64,000 nt of DNA, from assembly GCA_947044405.1 (NCBI GenBank), contig CAMRHE010001104.1:124001-188000 (forward strand). The letters are read 5' to 3'. This DNA is from Leptodactylus fallax. Its lineage: Eukaryota > Chordata > Amphibia > Anura > Leptodactylidae. The number at the start of each line of letters is the position of its first letter. Position 1 is the first letter of the stretch. A model generated the notes under the pieces. The model ran no database searches. It was not told the origin of the DNA and was given only the letters and a program-made list of their open reading frames with translations. The position numbers and the translations under genes are program-made. Positions 1 through 11,300 of the stretch are shown here, one piece after another.

Positions 1-402
1 TATGAATCTTTTCCTTTTATTAGGCAGTCTCAGATATGGCTTTTTCTTGGCCTCTCTGTCCTGAAGGCCGGCATCCCTGAGTCGCCTCTTCCCTGTAGAC
101 GCTGACACTGGCGTTTTGCGGGTAATATGTAATGAAGCTGCCAGTTGAGGACCTGCGAGGCGTCGATTTCGCACACTAGAGACTCTAATGGACTTGTCTT
201 GTTGCTCAGTTGTGCAGCGCGGCCTCCCACTTCTCTTTCTACTCTGGTTAGAGCCTGTTTGTGCTGTCCTCTGAAGGGGGTAGTACACACCGTTGTAGGA
301 AATCTTCAGTTTCTTGGTAATTTCTCACATGGAATAGCCTTCATTTCTAAGAACAAGAATAGACTGTCGAGTTTCACAGGAAAGTTCTCTTTTTCTGGCC
401 AT
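1..402 (-). pseudogene. Tc1-like transposase, N-terminal fragment with premature stop
   Basis: Translation from the ATG at 402-400 on the minus strand begins MARKRELSCETRQSILVLRN, the typical start of Tc1-family transposases in fish and frogs. It continues through the paired-like DNA-binding region, including the conserved KRSGRPRCTTEQQDK linker (GRPR AT-hook-like motif) and RRLRDAGL. Codon 26 is TGA (327-325), where the family usually has CGA (Arg); this is the expected outcome of CpG decay. The rest of the frame to base 1 is open, about 134 codons in all. The DDE catalytic domain would lie outside the window. A +1-shifted open frame over 290-30 is a shadow. No host function is suggested. 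Confidence 0.85.
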
Positions 403-781
403 TTTGAGAGTTTAGTCGAACCAACAATGTAATGCTCCAGATTCTCAACTAGCTGAAAGGAAGGTCAGTTTTATGGCTTCTCTAACCAGCAAAACTGTTT
501 TCAGCTGTGCTAACATACTTGCACAAGGGTTTTCAAGGGTTTTCTAAACCTCCATTAGCCTTCTTACACAGTTAGCAAACACAATGTACCATTAGAGCAC
601 TGGAGTGATGGTTGCTGGAAATGGCCTCTATACACCTATGTAGATATTACATTAAAAACCAGACGTTTGCAGCTAGAATAGTCATTTACTACATTAACAA
701 TGTATAGAGGGGATTTCTGAATCATTTCATGTTATCTTCATTGAAAAAAACTGTGTTTTCTTTAAAAAATAAGGAAATTTC

Positions 782-811
782 TAAGTGACCCTAAACTTTT
801 GAACGGCAGTG
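782..811 (-). repeat. Tc1/mariner terminal inverted repeat, outer part
   Basis: The sequence TAAGTGACCCTAAACTTTTG followed by AACGGCAGTG is the outer inverted repeat of a widespread Tc1 group. It ends next to TA (812-813), the standard target of this superfamily. The partner ITR is outside the window. Confidence 0.85.
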
Positions 812-846
812 TATATACACACAGAATTACATTATGTATTGTACAT

Positions 847-890
847 CTCCTCCTGTATTCTATGTATAACACCGGTGATATAGAATACAG
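847..890. repeat. Inverted minisatellite unit and hairpin at the array edge
   Basis: Bases 847-866 are the reverse complement of a standard array unit (TGTATTCTATGTA instead of TACATAGAATACA). A short spacer containing ACCGGT follows, and then the first forward unit starts at 879. The two arms form an imperfect hairpin. It is the only inverted unit noticed in the 20-bp array and sits at its left boundary, next to the Tc1 end. Confidence 0.75.
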
Positions 891-3800
891 AGGGACACAT
901 AGAATACAGGAGGACACATAGAATACAGGGGGGGACACATAGAATACGGGGGGAGGACACATAGAATACAGGGGGGACACATAGAATACAGGGGGAGGAC
1001 ACATAGAATACAGGAGGACACATAGAATACAGGGGGGGACACATAGAATACAGGGGGGGACACATAGTATACAGGGTGGGACACAGAATACGAGGGGGGA
1101 CACATAGAATACAGGAGGGGGACACATAGAATACAGGGGGGACACATAGAATACAGGGGGGGACACATAGAATACAGGGGGGGACACATAGAATACAGGG
1201 GGGACACATAGAATACAGGGGGGGGGACACATAGAATACAGAGGGGGGACACATAGAATACAGGAGGGGACACATAGAATACAGGGGGGGGGACACATAG
1301 AATACAGAGGGGGGACACATAGAATACAGGGGGGACACATAGAATACAGGGGGGACACATAGAATACAGGGGGGACACATAGAATACAGGAGGACACATA
1401 GAATACAGGGGGGACACGTAGAATACAGGAGGACACATAGAATACGGGGGGGGACACATAGAATACGGGGGGGGACACAGAATACGGGGGGGACACATAG
1501 AATACAGGGGGGGACACATAGAATACAGGGGGGGGGACACATAGAATACAGGGGGGGGACACATAGAATACGGGGGGAGGACACATAGAATACAGGGGGG
1601 ACACATAGAATACAGGGGGGACACATAGAATACAGGGGGGACACATAGAATACAGGAGGACACATAGAATACAGGAGGACACATAGAATACAGGGGGGAC
1701 ACATAGAATACAGGAGGACACATAGAATACAGGAGGACACATAGAATACAGGAGGACACATAGAATACAGGGGGGACACATAGAATACAGGAGGACACAT
1801 AGAATACAGGGGGGACACATAGAATACAGGAGGACACATAGAATACAGGGGGGACACATAGAATACAGGGGGGACACATAGAATACAGGAGGACACATAG
1901 AATACAGGGGGGACACATAGAATACAGGAGGACACATAGAATACAGGAGGACACATAGAATACAGGGGGGACACATAGAATACAGGAGGACACATAGAAT
2001 ACAGGGGGGACACATAGAATACAGGAGTACACATAGAATACAGGGGGGACACATAGAATACAGGGGGGACACATAGAATACAGGGGGGACACATAGAATA
2101 CAGGGGGGACACATAGAATACAGGGGGGGACACATAGAATACAGGAGGACACATAGAATACAGGGGAGGGGACACATAGAATACAGGGGGGACACATAGA
2201 ATACAGGGGGGGACACATAGAATACAGGGGGGGACACATAGAATACGGGGGGGACACATAGAATACAGGGGGGGACACATAGAATACAGGGGGGGACACA
2301 TAGAATACAGGGGGGACACATAGAATACAGGGAGGGGACACATAGAATACAGGGGGGGGCACATAGAATACAGGGGGGACACATAGAATACGGGGGGAGG
2401 ACACATAGAATACAGGAGGACACATAGAATACAGGAGGAGGACACATAGAATACAGGGAGGGGACACATAGAATACAGGGGGGGACACATAGAATACAGG
2501 GAGGGGACACATAGAATACAGGGGGGGACACATAGAATACAGGGGGGACACATAGAATACAGGGGGGAGGACACATAGAATACAGGGAGGGGACACATAG
2601 AATACAGGGGGGGACACATAGAATACAGGGGGGACACATAGAATACAGGGGGGACACATAGAATACAGGGGGGGGACACATAGAATACAGGGGGGACACA
2701 TAGAATACAGGGGGGGACACATAGAATACAGGAGGACACATAGAATACAGGGGGGGACACATAGAATACGGGGGGAGGACACATAGAATACAGGGGGGAC
2801 ACATAGAATACAGGAGGAGGACACATAGAATACAGGGGGGACACATAGAATACAGGGGGGAGGACACATAGAATACAGGAGGGACACATAGAATACAGGA
2901 GGAGGACACATAGAATACAGGGGGGACACATAGAATACAGGGGGGACACATAGAATACAGGAGGAGGACACATAGAATACAGGGGGGACACATAGAATAC
3001 AGGAGGAGGACACATAGAATACAGGGGGGACACATAGAATACAGGGGGGGACACATAGAATACAGGAGGACACATAGAATACAGGGGAGGGGACACATAG
3101 AATACAGGGGGGACACATAGAATACAGGGGGGACACATAGAATACAGGGGGGACACATAGAATACAGGGGGGGACACATAGAATACAGGGGGGGACACAT
3201 AGAATACAGGGGGGACACATAGAATACAGGAGGGGACACATAGAATACAGGGGGGACACATAGAATACAGGGGGGGACACATAGAATACAGGGGGGGACA
3301 CATAGAATACAGGGGGGACACATAGAATACAGGGGGGACACATAGAATACAGGGGGGACACATAGAATACAGGGGGGGACACATAGAATACAGGGGGGAC
3401 ACATAGAATACAGGGGGGACACATAGAATATAGGGGGGACACATAGAATACAGGGAGGGGACACATAGAATACAGGAGGACACATAGAATACAGGGGGGG
3501 GACATAGAATACAGGAGGACACATAGAATACAGGGGGGGACACATAGAATACAGGAGGACACATAGAATACGGGGGGGACACATAGAATACAGGGGGGAC
3601 ACATAGAATACAGGGGGGACACATAGAATACAGGGGGACACATAGAATACAGGGGGACACATAGAATACAGGGGGGGACACATAGAATACAGGAGGACAC
3701 ATAGAATACGGGGGGGACACATAGAATACAGGGGGGGACACATAGAATACAGGGGGGACACATAGAATACAGGGGGGGACACATAGAATACAGGGGGGGA

Positions 3801-6193
3801 CACATAGAATACAGGGGGGGACACATAGAATACAGGGGGGGACACATAGAATACAGGGGGGGACACATAGAATACAGGGGGGGACACATAGAATACAGGG
3901 GGGGACACATAGAATACAGGGGGGGGACACATAGAATACAGGGGGGGACACATAGAATACAGGGGGGGACACATAGAATACAGGGGGGGACACATAGAAT
4001 ACAGGGGGGGACACATAGAATACAGGGGGGGACACATAGAATACAGGGGGGACACATAGAATACAGGGGGGGCACATAGAATACAGGGGGGACACATAGA
4101 ATACAGGGGGGACACATAGAATACAGGGGGGGACACATAGAATACAGGGGGGACACATAGAATACAGGGAGGGACACATAGAATACAGGGGGGGCACATA
4201 GAATACAGGGGGGGACACATAGAATACAGGGGGGACACATAGAATACAGGGGGGGGCACATAGAATACAGGGGGGGACACATAGAATACAGGGGGGGACA
4301 CATAGAATACAGGGGGGGACACATAGAATACAGGGGGGGACACATAGAATACAGGGGGGACACATAGAATACAGGGGGGACACATAGAATACAGGAGGAC
4401 ACATAGAATACAGGGGGGACACATAGAATACAGGGGAGGACACATAGAATACAGGGGGGAGGACACATAGAATACAGGAGGGGCACATAGAATACAGGGG
4501 GGACACATAGAATACAGGGGAGGGGACACATAGAATACAGGGGGGACACATAGAATACAGGGGGGAGGACACATAGAATACAGGAGGGGCACATAGAATA
4601 CAGGGGGGACACATAGAATACAGGGGGGACACATAGAATACAGGGGGGAGGACACATAGAATACAGGAGGGGCACATAGAATACAGGGGGGACACATAGA
4701 ATACAGGGGGGACACATAGAATACAGGGGGGGGACACATAGAATACAGGGGGGGACACATAGAATACAGGGGGGACACATAGAATACAGGGGGGGACACA
4801 TAGAATACAGGAGGACACATAGAATACAGGGGGGACACATAGAATACAGGGGGGACACATAGAATACAGGGGGGACACATAGAATACAGGGGGGGACACA
4901 TAGAATACAGGAGGACACATAGAATACGGGGGGGACACATAGAATACAGGGGGGGACACATAGAATACAGGGGGGACACATAGAATACAGGGGGGGACAC
5001 ATAGAATACAGGAGGGGACACATAGAATACAGGGGGGGACACATAGAATACAGGGGGGGGACACATAGAATACAGGGGGGACACATAGAATACAGGGGGG
5101 GACACATAGAATACAGGGGGGGGACACATAGAATACAGGGGGGGACACATAGAATACAGGGGGGGGACACATAGAATACAGGGGGGGACACATAGAATAC
5201 AGGGGGGACACATAGAATACAGGGGGGGGACACATAGAATACAGGGGGGGACACATAGAATACAGGGGGGCACACATAGAATACAGGGGGGAGGACACAT
5301 AGAATACAGGGGGGGACACATAGAATACGGGGGGAGGACACATAGAATACAGGGGGGACACATAGAATACAGGAGGACACATAGAATACAGGGGGGGACA
5401 CATAGAATACAGGGGGGACACATAGAATACAGGGGGGGACACATAGAATACAGGGGGGGACACATAGAATACAGGGGGGGGGACACATAGAATACAGGGG
5501 GGACACATAGAATACAGGGGGGAGGACACATAGAATACAGGGGGGACACATAGAATACAGGGGGGGACACATAGAATACAGGGGGGACACATAGAATACA
5601 GGGGGGGACACATAGAATACAGGAGGACACATAGAATACAGGGGAGGGGACACATAGAATACAGGAGGACACATAGAATACAGGGGGGGACACATAGAAT
5701 ACAGGGGGGGGACACATAGAATACAGGGGGGGGACACATAGAATACAGGGGGAGGACACATAGAATACAGGAGGGACACATAGAATACAGGGGGGGGGAC
5801 ACATAGAATACAGGGGGGACACATAGAATACAGGGGGGACACATAGAATACAGGAGGGACACATAGAATACAGGGGGGGGACACATAGAATACAGGGGGG
5901 GACACAGAATACAAGGGGGGACACATATAATACAGGAGGGGACACATAGAATACGAGGGAGGGACACATAGAATACAGGGGGGGGACACATAGAATACAG
6001 GGGGGGACACATAGAATACAGGAGGGGACACATAGAATACAGGAGGGGACACATAGAATACAGGGGGGACACATAGAATACAGAGGACACATAGAATACA
6101 GGGGGGGACACATAGAATACAGGGGGGGACACATAGAATACAGGGGGGGACACATAGAATACAGGGGGGGGACACATAGAATACAGGAGGGGG
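880..6193. repeat. G-rich 20-bp minisatellite, left segment
   Basis: This is a tandem array of GGGGGGACACATAGAATACA with about 260 copies by length. Units differ mainly in the G-run (4 to 9 G, often GGAGG or GGGAGGGG) and in occasional A-to-G or deletion variants (GAATACGG, ACACAGAATAC without CATAG). The core ACACATAGAATACA is almost invariant. On the minus strand the unit has no stop in any frame, so all three frames stay open for kilobases and give permuted CILCVPP/VFYVSPP/YSMCPP peptides. This is a composition effect and not coding evidence. The segment was continuous with the array at 12435-36458 before the LINE inserted. Confidence 0.97.
6179..6192. repeat. Target site duplication of the LINE, left copy
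   Basis: GAATACAGGAGGGG immediately precedes the LINE 5' end (one further G lies at 6193) and recurs directly after its poly(A) tail at 12435. The AGGAGGGG variant is a minority form in the array, which supports a true duplication over chance matching between repeat units. Confidence 0.75.
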
Positions 6194-6294
6194 TAGGGGG
6201 CGTGGCCTGGACGCGCATGGAGTAGCACGCGCGCAGGTCCTTCTCCGCTCCTCCGCTCGCTACTGAGACCCGTGGACCCCTCAGCAGGCGCAGT
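6194..6294 (+). promoter_or_regulatory. LINE 5' leader with GC-box
   Basis: This is the roughly 100-bp sequence between the upstream target duplication and the ORF1 start. It opens with TAGGGGGCGTGGCC (a GC-box/CACCC-type site in reverse) and has several CpG-rich GCGCGC stretches. Internal promoters in this position are usual for full-length LINEs, but promoter activity here is inferred only from position and composition. Confidence 0.5.
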
Positions 6295-7826
6295 ATGGGC
6301 AAGCGCTTACCGAGGAAGGTGGCCCCGGGCACCCCAGTGCCCGTGGAGAGGTCTGGGGGGGCCACCCTGGACGCCTTTCTGGCCCAGCGGCCTTCTCTAC
6401 CGGGCCAGGCTGCTGCGGGGCGGCCATCTTGGATTTCCTCCGCTCTCCAGGCACAGGGGTCGCGGCGCGGCTTCTCTCCTCCCGCGCTCCCCCTGTCGGC
6501 CGGCGGAGCGCCGCTTCAGCGGGGATCCCTGTCGGCGCCTGGGCGGCCCAGAGTTTCCCCAGCACGAGTGCTCCCGCGGTCTCCTCGCCCTGGGATGTCC
6601 CGGCGGCTGCATTCTGCTTCGCCGGCGCTCCTGGCGGAGCGGCATGGGAGGACCCCGGATGTTTCCGGCTTCTCGGGGAGTTCTGGGGTCGGTGGCTCTG
6701 CTCCCTCCTACGCCGCTGATGAGTTGCGGCCTGTGGCCACAGAGCTGGTCTCTGTGGCCCCCCATCTACTATCTTCCCCCGTCGCCCCTCCCCTCCATGG
6801 CTCAGGGGGGGATGGCGCGGTGGAAGGCGCTGGCGTAGGGGCTCCTCCGCCCCGCACTCCCAAGGATTATGGCTCCCCCCCTCCAGTCCTGTACCCCCAG
6901 AGCTGCATTCCAGGCCCATCTTCAGCACCATCATCCATGGCGGACCTTCTTCCTCAACTTACTACTAAACAAGACCTTAAAAGTATGGTTGCGGAAATCA
7001 CAGCATCCTTCCGATCTGAAATTGCTACCCTCCGCACTGATTTACACTCCATTGCTAACCGAATGGACACGCTGGAGAATGACCATGACACTACCAGGGA
7101 CTATGTTGCCTCACTGCATGATACTACCACTGAACAGGGTTCAGCTATACGGGACATGCAACGCCACTTGGAGGATCTTGACAACAGGGGCCGGCGCAAC
7201 AATATACGCATCAAGGGACTCCCAGAGGCTGACCAATCTGAGGATCTGCCTGTTCTGCTGGAGGCTGTCTTCAACACTATACTGCAGGAGCCCCCGTCCC
7301 ACAAAATTAAGTTTGATAGGGCACATCGAGCCCTTCGACCCAGAGGATCTTCCGCCACACCCCGTGATGTCATCTGCTGCCTCCACGACTTCACCCTTAA
7401 AGAGGCTATAATGAACAAAGTGCGCAAACTCAAAGACTTCGAGTTTCAGGGAGCTCCACTACAATTCTATCAGGATCTGTCGCTAATCACCCTCCAGAAA
7501 CGCCGCCATCTCCGACCCCTCCTCCAGATTCTTCAGGAGCACCAAATTCCTTACCGGTGGGGATTTCCGTTTGCTCTCGTTGCTCGTGGGGATGGTCGCT
7601 CCGCTGCGCTGCGCTTCGCTCCTTTGCGGATTTGCCTCTCTTCTGTGACCTATTGGGTGTTCCCCTGCCGGATTTGGCAGACTGGGAGCTGTTCTCTCCA
7701 CCCCCCTCCCCCCGCCACCGGTTTGGCAGCGATTGGGGCCCGGGCGACGTCGTGCGTCCTCCGCGGTGGTGGCCGCTCGGAGGCCCCGGCTGGAGGCTGG
7801 TCCCTGGGGAGGCTGCCCCCCCTTGA
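6295..7826 (+). pseudogene. LINE ORF1 (RNA-binding coiled-coil/RRM protein), frameshifted
   Basis: ORF1 proteins of L1-type elements bind the element's RNA and accompany it into a ribonucleoprotein. The ATG at 6295 (MGKRLPRKVAPG) opens a frame with a low-complexity Pro/Ala/Ser/Arg-rich N-terminus (residues 1-210). A heptad-rich coiled coil follows from about 215 to 290 (MADLLPQLTTKQDLKSMVAE and onward), then the hallmark LEDLDNRGRRNNIRIKGLPE at 292-311 that opens the RRM-like domain, and the C-terminal YRWGFPFAL at 420. After about base 7600 the conserved C-terminus (FADLPLFCDLLGVPLPDLADW, in two overlapping pieces) continues in another frame and ends at TGA 7824-7826. The first frame runs on to 8091 as non-homologous sequence. 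I therefore infer a frameshift at about 7600-7630. The original protein would be about 510 residues, normal for the family. Confidence 0.85.
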
Positions 7827-8376
7827 GACGTTCTCCCTTTTCTCGGTGGTGCTTTGGATTCTGCATGCCTTAATGTTATGTTTGCTTCTCTTTTTTTCTT
7901 TTTTTAGGTCTACGGGTCTCATCTATTATGCTTATTGTTGGATTGTTTTAGCGGAGTGGGGCGGGGGTGGGGTTCCGGTGACTCCCCTTCCTTCCTTCTT
8001 TTTACTGGTGGTTGGGGATCCACCGCCTCCCCTCCGACCTCCTGTCCACGCTCTCCCCCCTAAGGGGATACTTGGACTGTGCGGCCATTGATCCTGATTG
8101 GACCTCTGGCTGCCCTCATTGGTCCCCAGGCGAGTGACTTAGCCTCGCCCACAAAGTATTGTTTAACTGTTTTTATTTTTACTTTGTCATTTATGATGTC
8201 TTTTGCCTCCCTCCCTCCCTCTCTTTCCCCCCCCCTCCCTGATCTAGAGACCCTGCCTCGACTTTGGGTTCCTGTTTGTGGATTGCCCTTTTGCCTCTCC
8301 GAGGGAAACTTGCCAGCGTCATGTGAGATGGGTGAGCTTATTGCAATCCGCCACTGTCCTCCAATCCTGGGTCCCA
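7827..8376 (+). other. ORF1-ORF2 spacer of the LINE
   Basis: About 550 bp of pyrimidine-rich sequence between the inferred ORF1 stop and the ORF2 start, with T-runs around 7889-7906 and a CT/C-run tract at 8210-8240. No conserved coding motif is seen in any frame. ORF2 of such bicistronic LINEs is usually translated by reinitiation; nothing in the spacer shows the mechanism. Confidence 0.6.
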
Positions 8377-11300
8377 ATGGTTAGGTGCGTGACAATTAAT
8401 GTCAAGGGCCTGGGTTCCAACATTAAAAGGCGCCATGTCCTTAGAGAACTCCGCTCCTTACGAGCGGATGTGGCGTTTCTTCAGGAGACTCATTTTGACC
8501 GCGCTGGTACTTTTGCCTTCGCTAAGCATTATTTTCCCGTAGCTTTTTCAGCCTTCCACAATCGACGCAGAGCTGGGGTGGCTATCCTTCTTTCTCGATC
8601 CTGCCCAATTACAGTGACGACTTCCCACATAGACCCAGGTGGCCGGTTTGTTATCTTGGAGGGGCTCCTTTGTGGTGCCCCGATTGTTTTGTGCGGTGTC
8701 TGTGCCCCCGGTTCGGCACGGGTCCCGTTCTTGCGCCGGGTGTTCTCCCGTCTGCGCGCTCTCCCACCATCAGCTTGGCTGGTGGGGGGAGACTTTGGCA
8801 TGGTCTTCTCTGAGCGGGCGGATCGTCTGGCGTTGCCCCGGGGCCCGGCCCCCCATGGGTTGGCCCGGCTTGCGGGGGGGTTCCGCGGGCTGATCCGCGC
8901 CCACTCTTTGTGTGGCCTTTGGCGAGTGGACGGTCCTGCGGCGCGCTCCTACGCCTTCTTTTCTCACCCTCATGACACTCACGCCCGCATTGACTACTTC
9001 TTTGGAAATGCTCCCGCTCTTCGTTTGCTTGGGGACGCGGGCATTGGCCCTCTCACCTGGTCTGGTCATGCCCCAGTCGTGGTTGCCTTGTCTGCGACTC
9101 CGGTGCCTACTCGCCAATGTCATTGGCGTCTTGGCGAGGCGCTGCTCAGTTCGCCGACCTCCCTCGAGACCCTGCGCACACACTTGATGGATTGTTTTGG
9201 GGACGGCTTGGGCTCGGTGGACTCTCTTGCCATTCTCTGGGAGGCCCGTGGGGCGGTCGTGGGAGGATGCTGTATCGCATTGGCTTCTGGGCTTGGGAGG
9301 GACGGACGGGCCCAGGAGCAGCTCCTCCGGGCCCGTATTCGGTCCCTTACGACGACTTTGGCAGCGCATCCATCCCTGGGGATTCTTCGCCGTTTGGTCC
9401 TGGCCCGGGCGGACCTCCGTGATTTGGAGACCCGCCATGTGGAACGACTTCTCCTTTATGCCCGTCAGCGGTTTTTTGAGCGAGGTAGTGAATCTCGTGC
9501 CCTCCTGGCGGGAACCCTCAGGGATCATCGGGCCTCTTCCGCGCCACACTCTGTCCGTGGCCCCGCGGGTGCTCTTCGGCATCGCCCTGGTGCTGTGGCG
9601 CTGGCGTTCCACTCTTGCTACTCTAGGCTGTGTGACTTGCCCCCCCCACGAGCGCTGCTCCCTGGGGATGACTCGGCACTGCTGGAGGACTATTTGGAGG
9701 ATTGTTGTCTCCCACGCCTTCCTCCTGGGGCCCTGGCCTCCCTGGGCACCCCCGTCGCCAGGGGGGGGCTGGAGGGGGTCCTGGGGGACCTCCCGAGTGG
9801 GGGGGCCCCGGGCCCAGATGGGTTCACTTGCAATTATTGTGAGGTTTTCCGGGGGTGGGCTCTCTGCTCGTCTGTTGTCCCTCTTCGGTTCCTTCCTTTC
9901 AGGTTCCCCTGTGCCCCCGGATATGCTCTCTTCACTGCTCACATTGGTCCCTGGACCGGGTGGGGACTTGCGGGATTGTGCTGGCTACCGACCGGTTGCT
10001 TTGCTGAACGCGGACCTGAGGCTTTTCGCCAGGCTCTTGGCCAGTGGACTGGGTGCTTGGCTCCCTCTGCTTGTCCGTGGGGACCGGGTGGGGTTCGTCC
10101 CCTGTCGTCGGGGTGGTGGCGGCACCGGGAGGACTGTGGATTTGGTGGAGGTGGCCAGTCATTGTTCTGCCCCGGCCCTTCTCTTGAGCCTGGACGCTGG
10201 AAAGGCTTTTGACCGCGTGGATTGGTCGTTTGTGCGTGCTGCGCTTGGGGCGTTCGGGCTTGCGGGGCCGTTTCTCGCAGCTGTCCGGGCCCTTTGCTCC
10301 TTGCCCTCGGCGGCAATTGGGCTTCCCCATGCGTCTTCGCCCTTCTTCCCTGTTCGAGGTGGCACTGGGCGGGGTTGCCCCCTGTCACCCATCATATTTG
10401 CCCTCTGCATTGGGCCGCTAGCGGCCGAGATTGGGCGAGACCCTGGTGTCGGGGGCATCGTGGTCCAAGATGGGGAGTTTGGGATGTCTCTCTTTGCGGA
10501 CGGTGTGCTCCTCGCTCTCGCCTCCCCTCGTGCTGCCCTTCCGGACTTGCTGCGCTCGCTGGGGACCTGTGGTGATCTCTCAGGGTGTGGGGTGGGCCCC
10601 GCGAGGACTGGGGCGCTCCCACTTGGCATCCCGCGGGACCTTCTCCTTCTCCTCCGCAGTGATTGCGATTTCCAGTGGCGGGAGTCCTCTGTCCGCTGCC
10701 TGGGAGTCCATGTGTCCACCTCCTGTGCGACCCTCTGCTCGGCAAAATACCCGCGGTTGTTTTGTGGGCTAGGAGCCCTATTGGACAGGTGGCGGCCCTT
10801 GCCTGTCTCCCTTTTGGGGAGAGTTGCTGCGGTCAAGATGACTCTCCTCCCGAGGCTGCTGTATTTTTTCGGGACGCTCCCAGTCGCGGTGCCTCGGGGA
10901 GAGTTGCGGAGCCTACAGAAAGCTATCTTCCAGTTTATCTGGAAAGCAAAACGACACCGAATGCCTAGATCTGTTATGCTGGCGGATAGGGGGTCTGGGG
11001 GTATGGCTGTCCCACATCTGTTACATTATTACTGGGCGGCCCACTTACGCCATATCCCATTCTGGGCGGCTATGCCAGCATACACCAGATGGGTGCAGAT
11101 AGAGACGCTATGGCTGGCACCCACGCATCCTAACGCGCTTCTGTGGGTCAGCTCCCCCCCACCCCCCCTGCCTCGTACCTGTTGGGCCCCATTCGGTTTA
11201 CTAGATCTATCTGGTCTACCTGTTGTGCTAGATTCTCCCTGATGTCCCCGCGCTCATCTATGGTCTCCATACTATACAACCCCCTTCTCCCAGAGAGCCT

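Larger units (their letters stand above)
1..811 (-). mobile_element. Tc1/mariner transposon, 5' part, truncated by window edge
   Basis: The right edge carries a Tc1-type terminal sequence (GACCCTAAACTTTTGAACGG followed by CAGTG and the TA target dinucleotide at 812-813). Reading leftwards on the minus strand there is an untranslated leader of about 380 bp and then the N-terminal half of a Tc1-like transposase starting at 402. The element continues beyond base 1, so its other terminus is not visible. The transposase frame has an early stop, so this is a dead copy. Family assignment rests on recognising the ITR and the transposase helix-turn-helix region; the exact subfamily is not determined. 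Confidence 0.88.

Noticed and set aside
880..6193. CRISPR array
   Set aside because: Units are directly tandem with no unique spacers, the setting is a vertebrate-type genome and no cas genes are present.
762..6365. Minus-strand frames of about 1,800 codons over the left array segment
   Set aside because: Same stop-free repeat effect; the frames run into Tc1 and LINE sequence at their ends.
6281..6934. Minus-strand frames opposite LINE ORF1 and ORF2 (for example 8770-9942 and 10159-10836)
   Set aside because: Shadows of GC-rich coding sequence on the plus strand; no recognisable domains.
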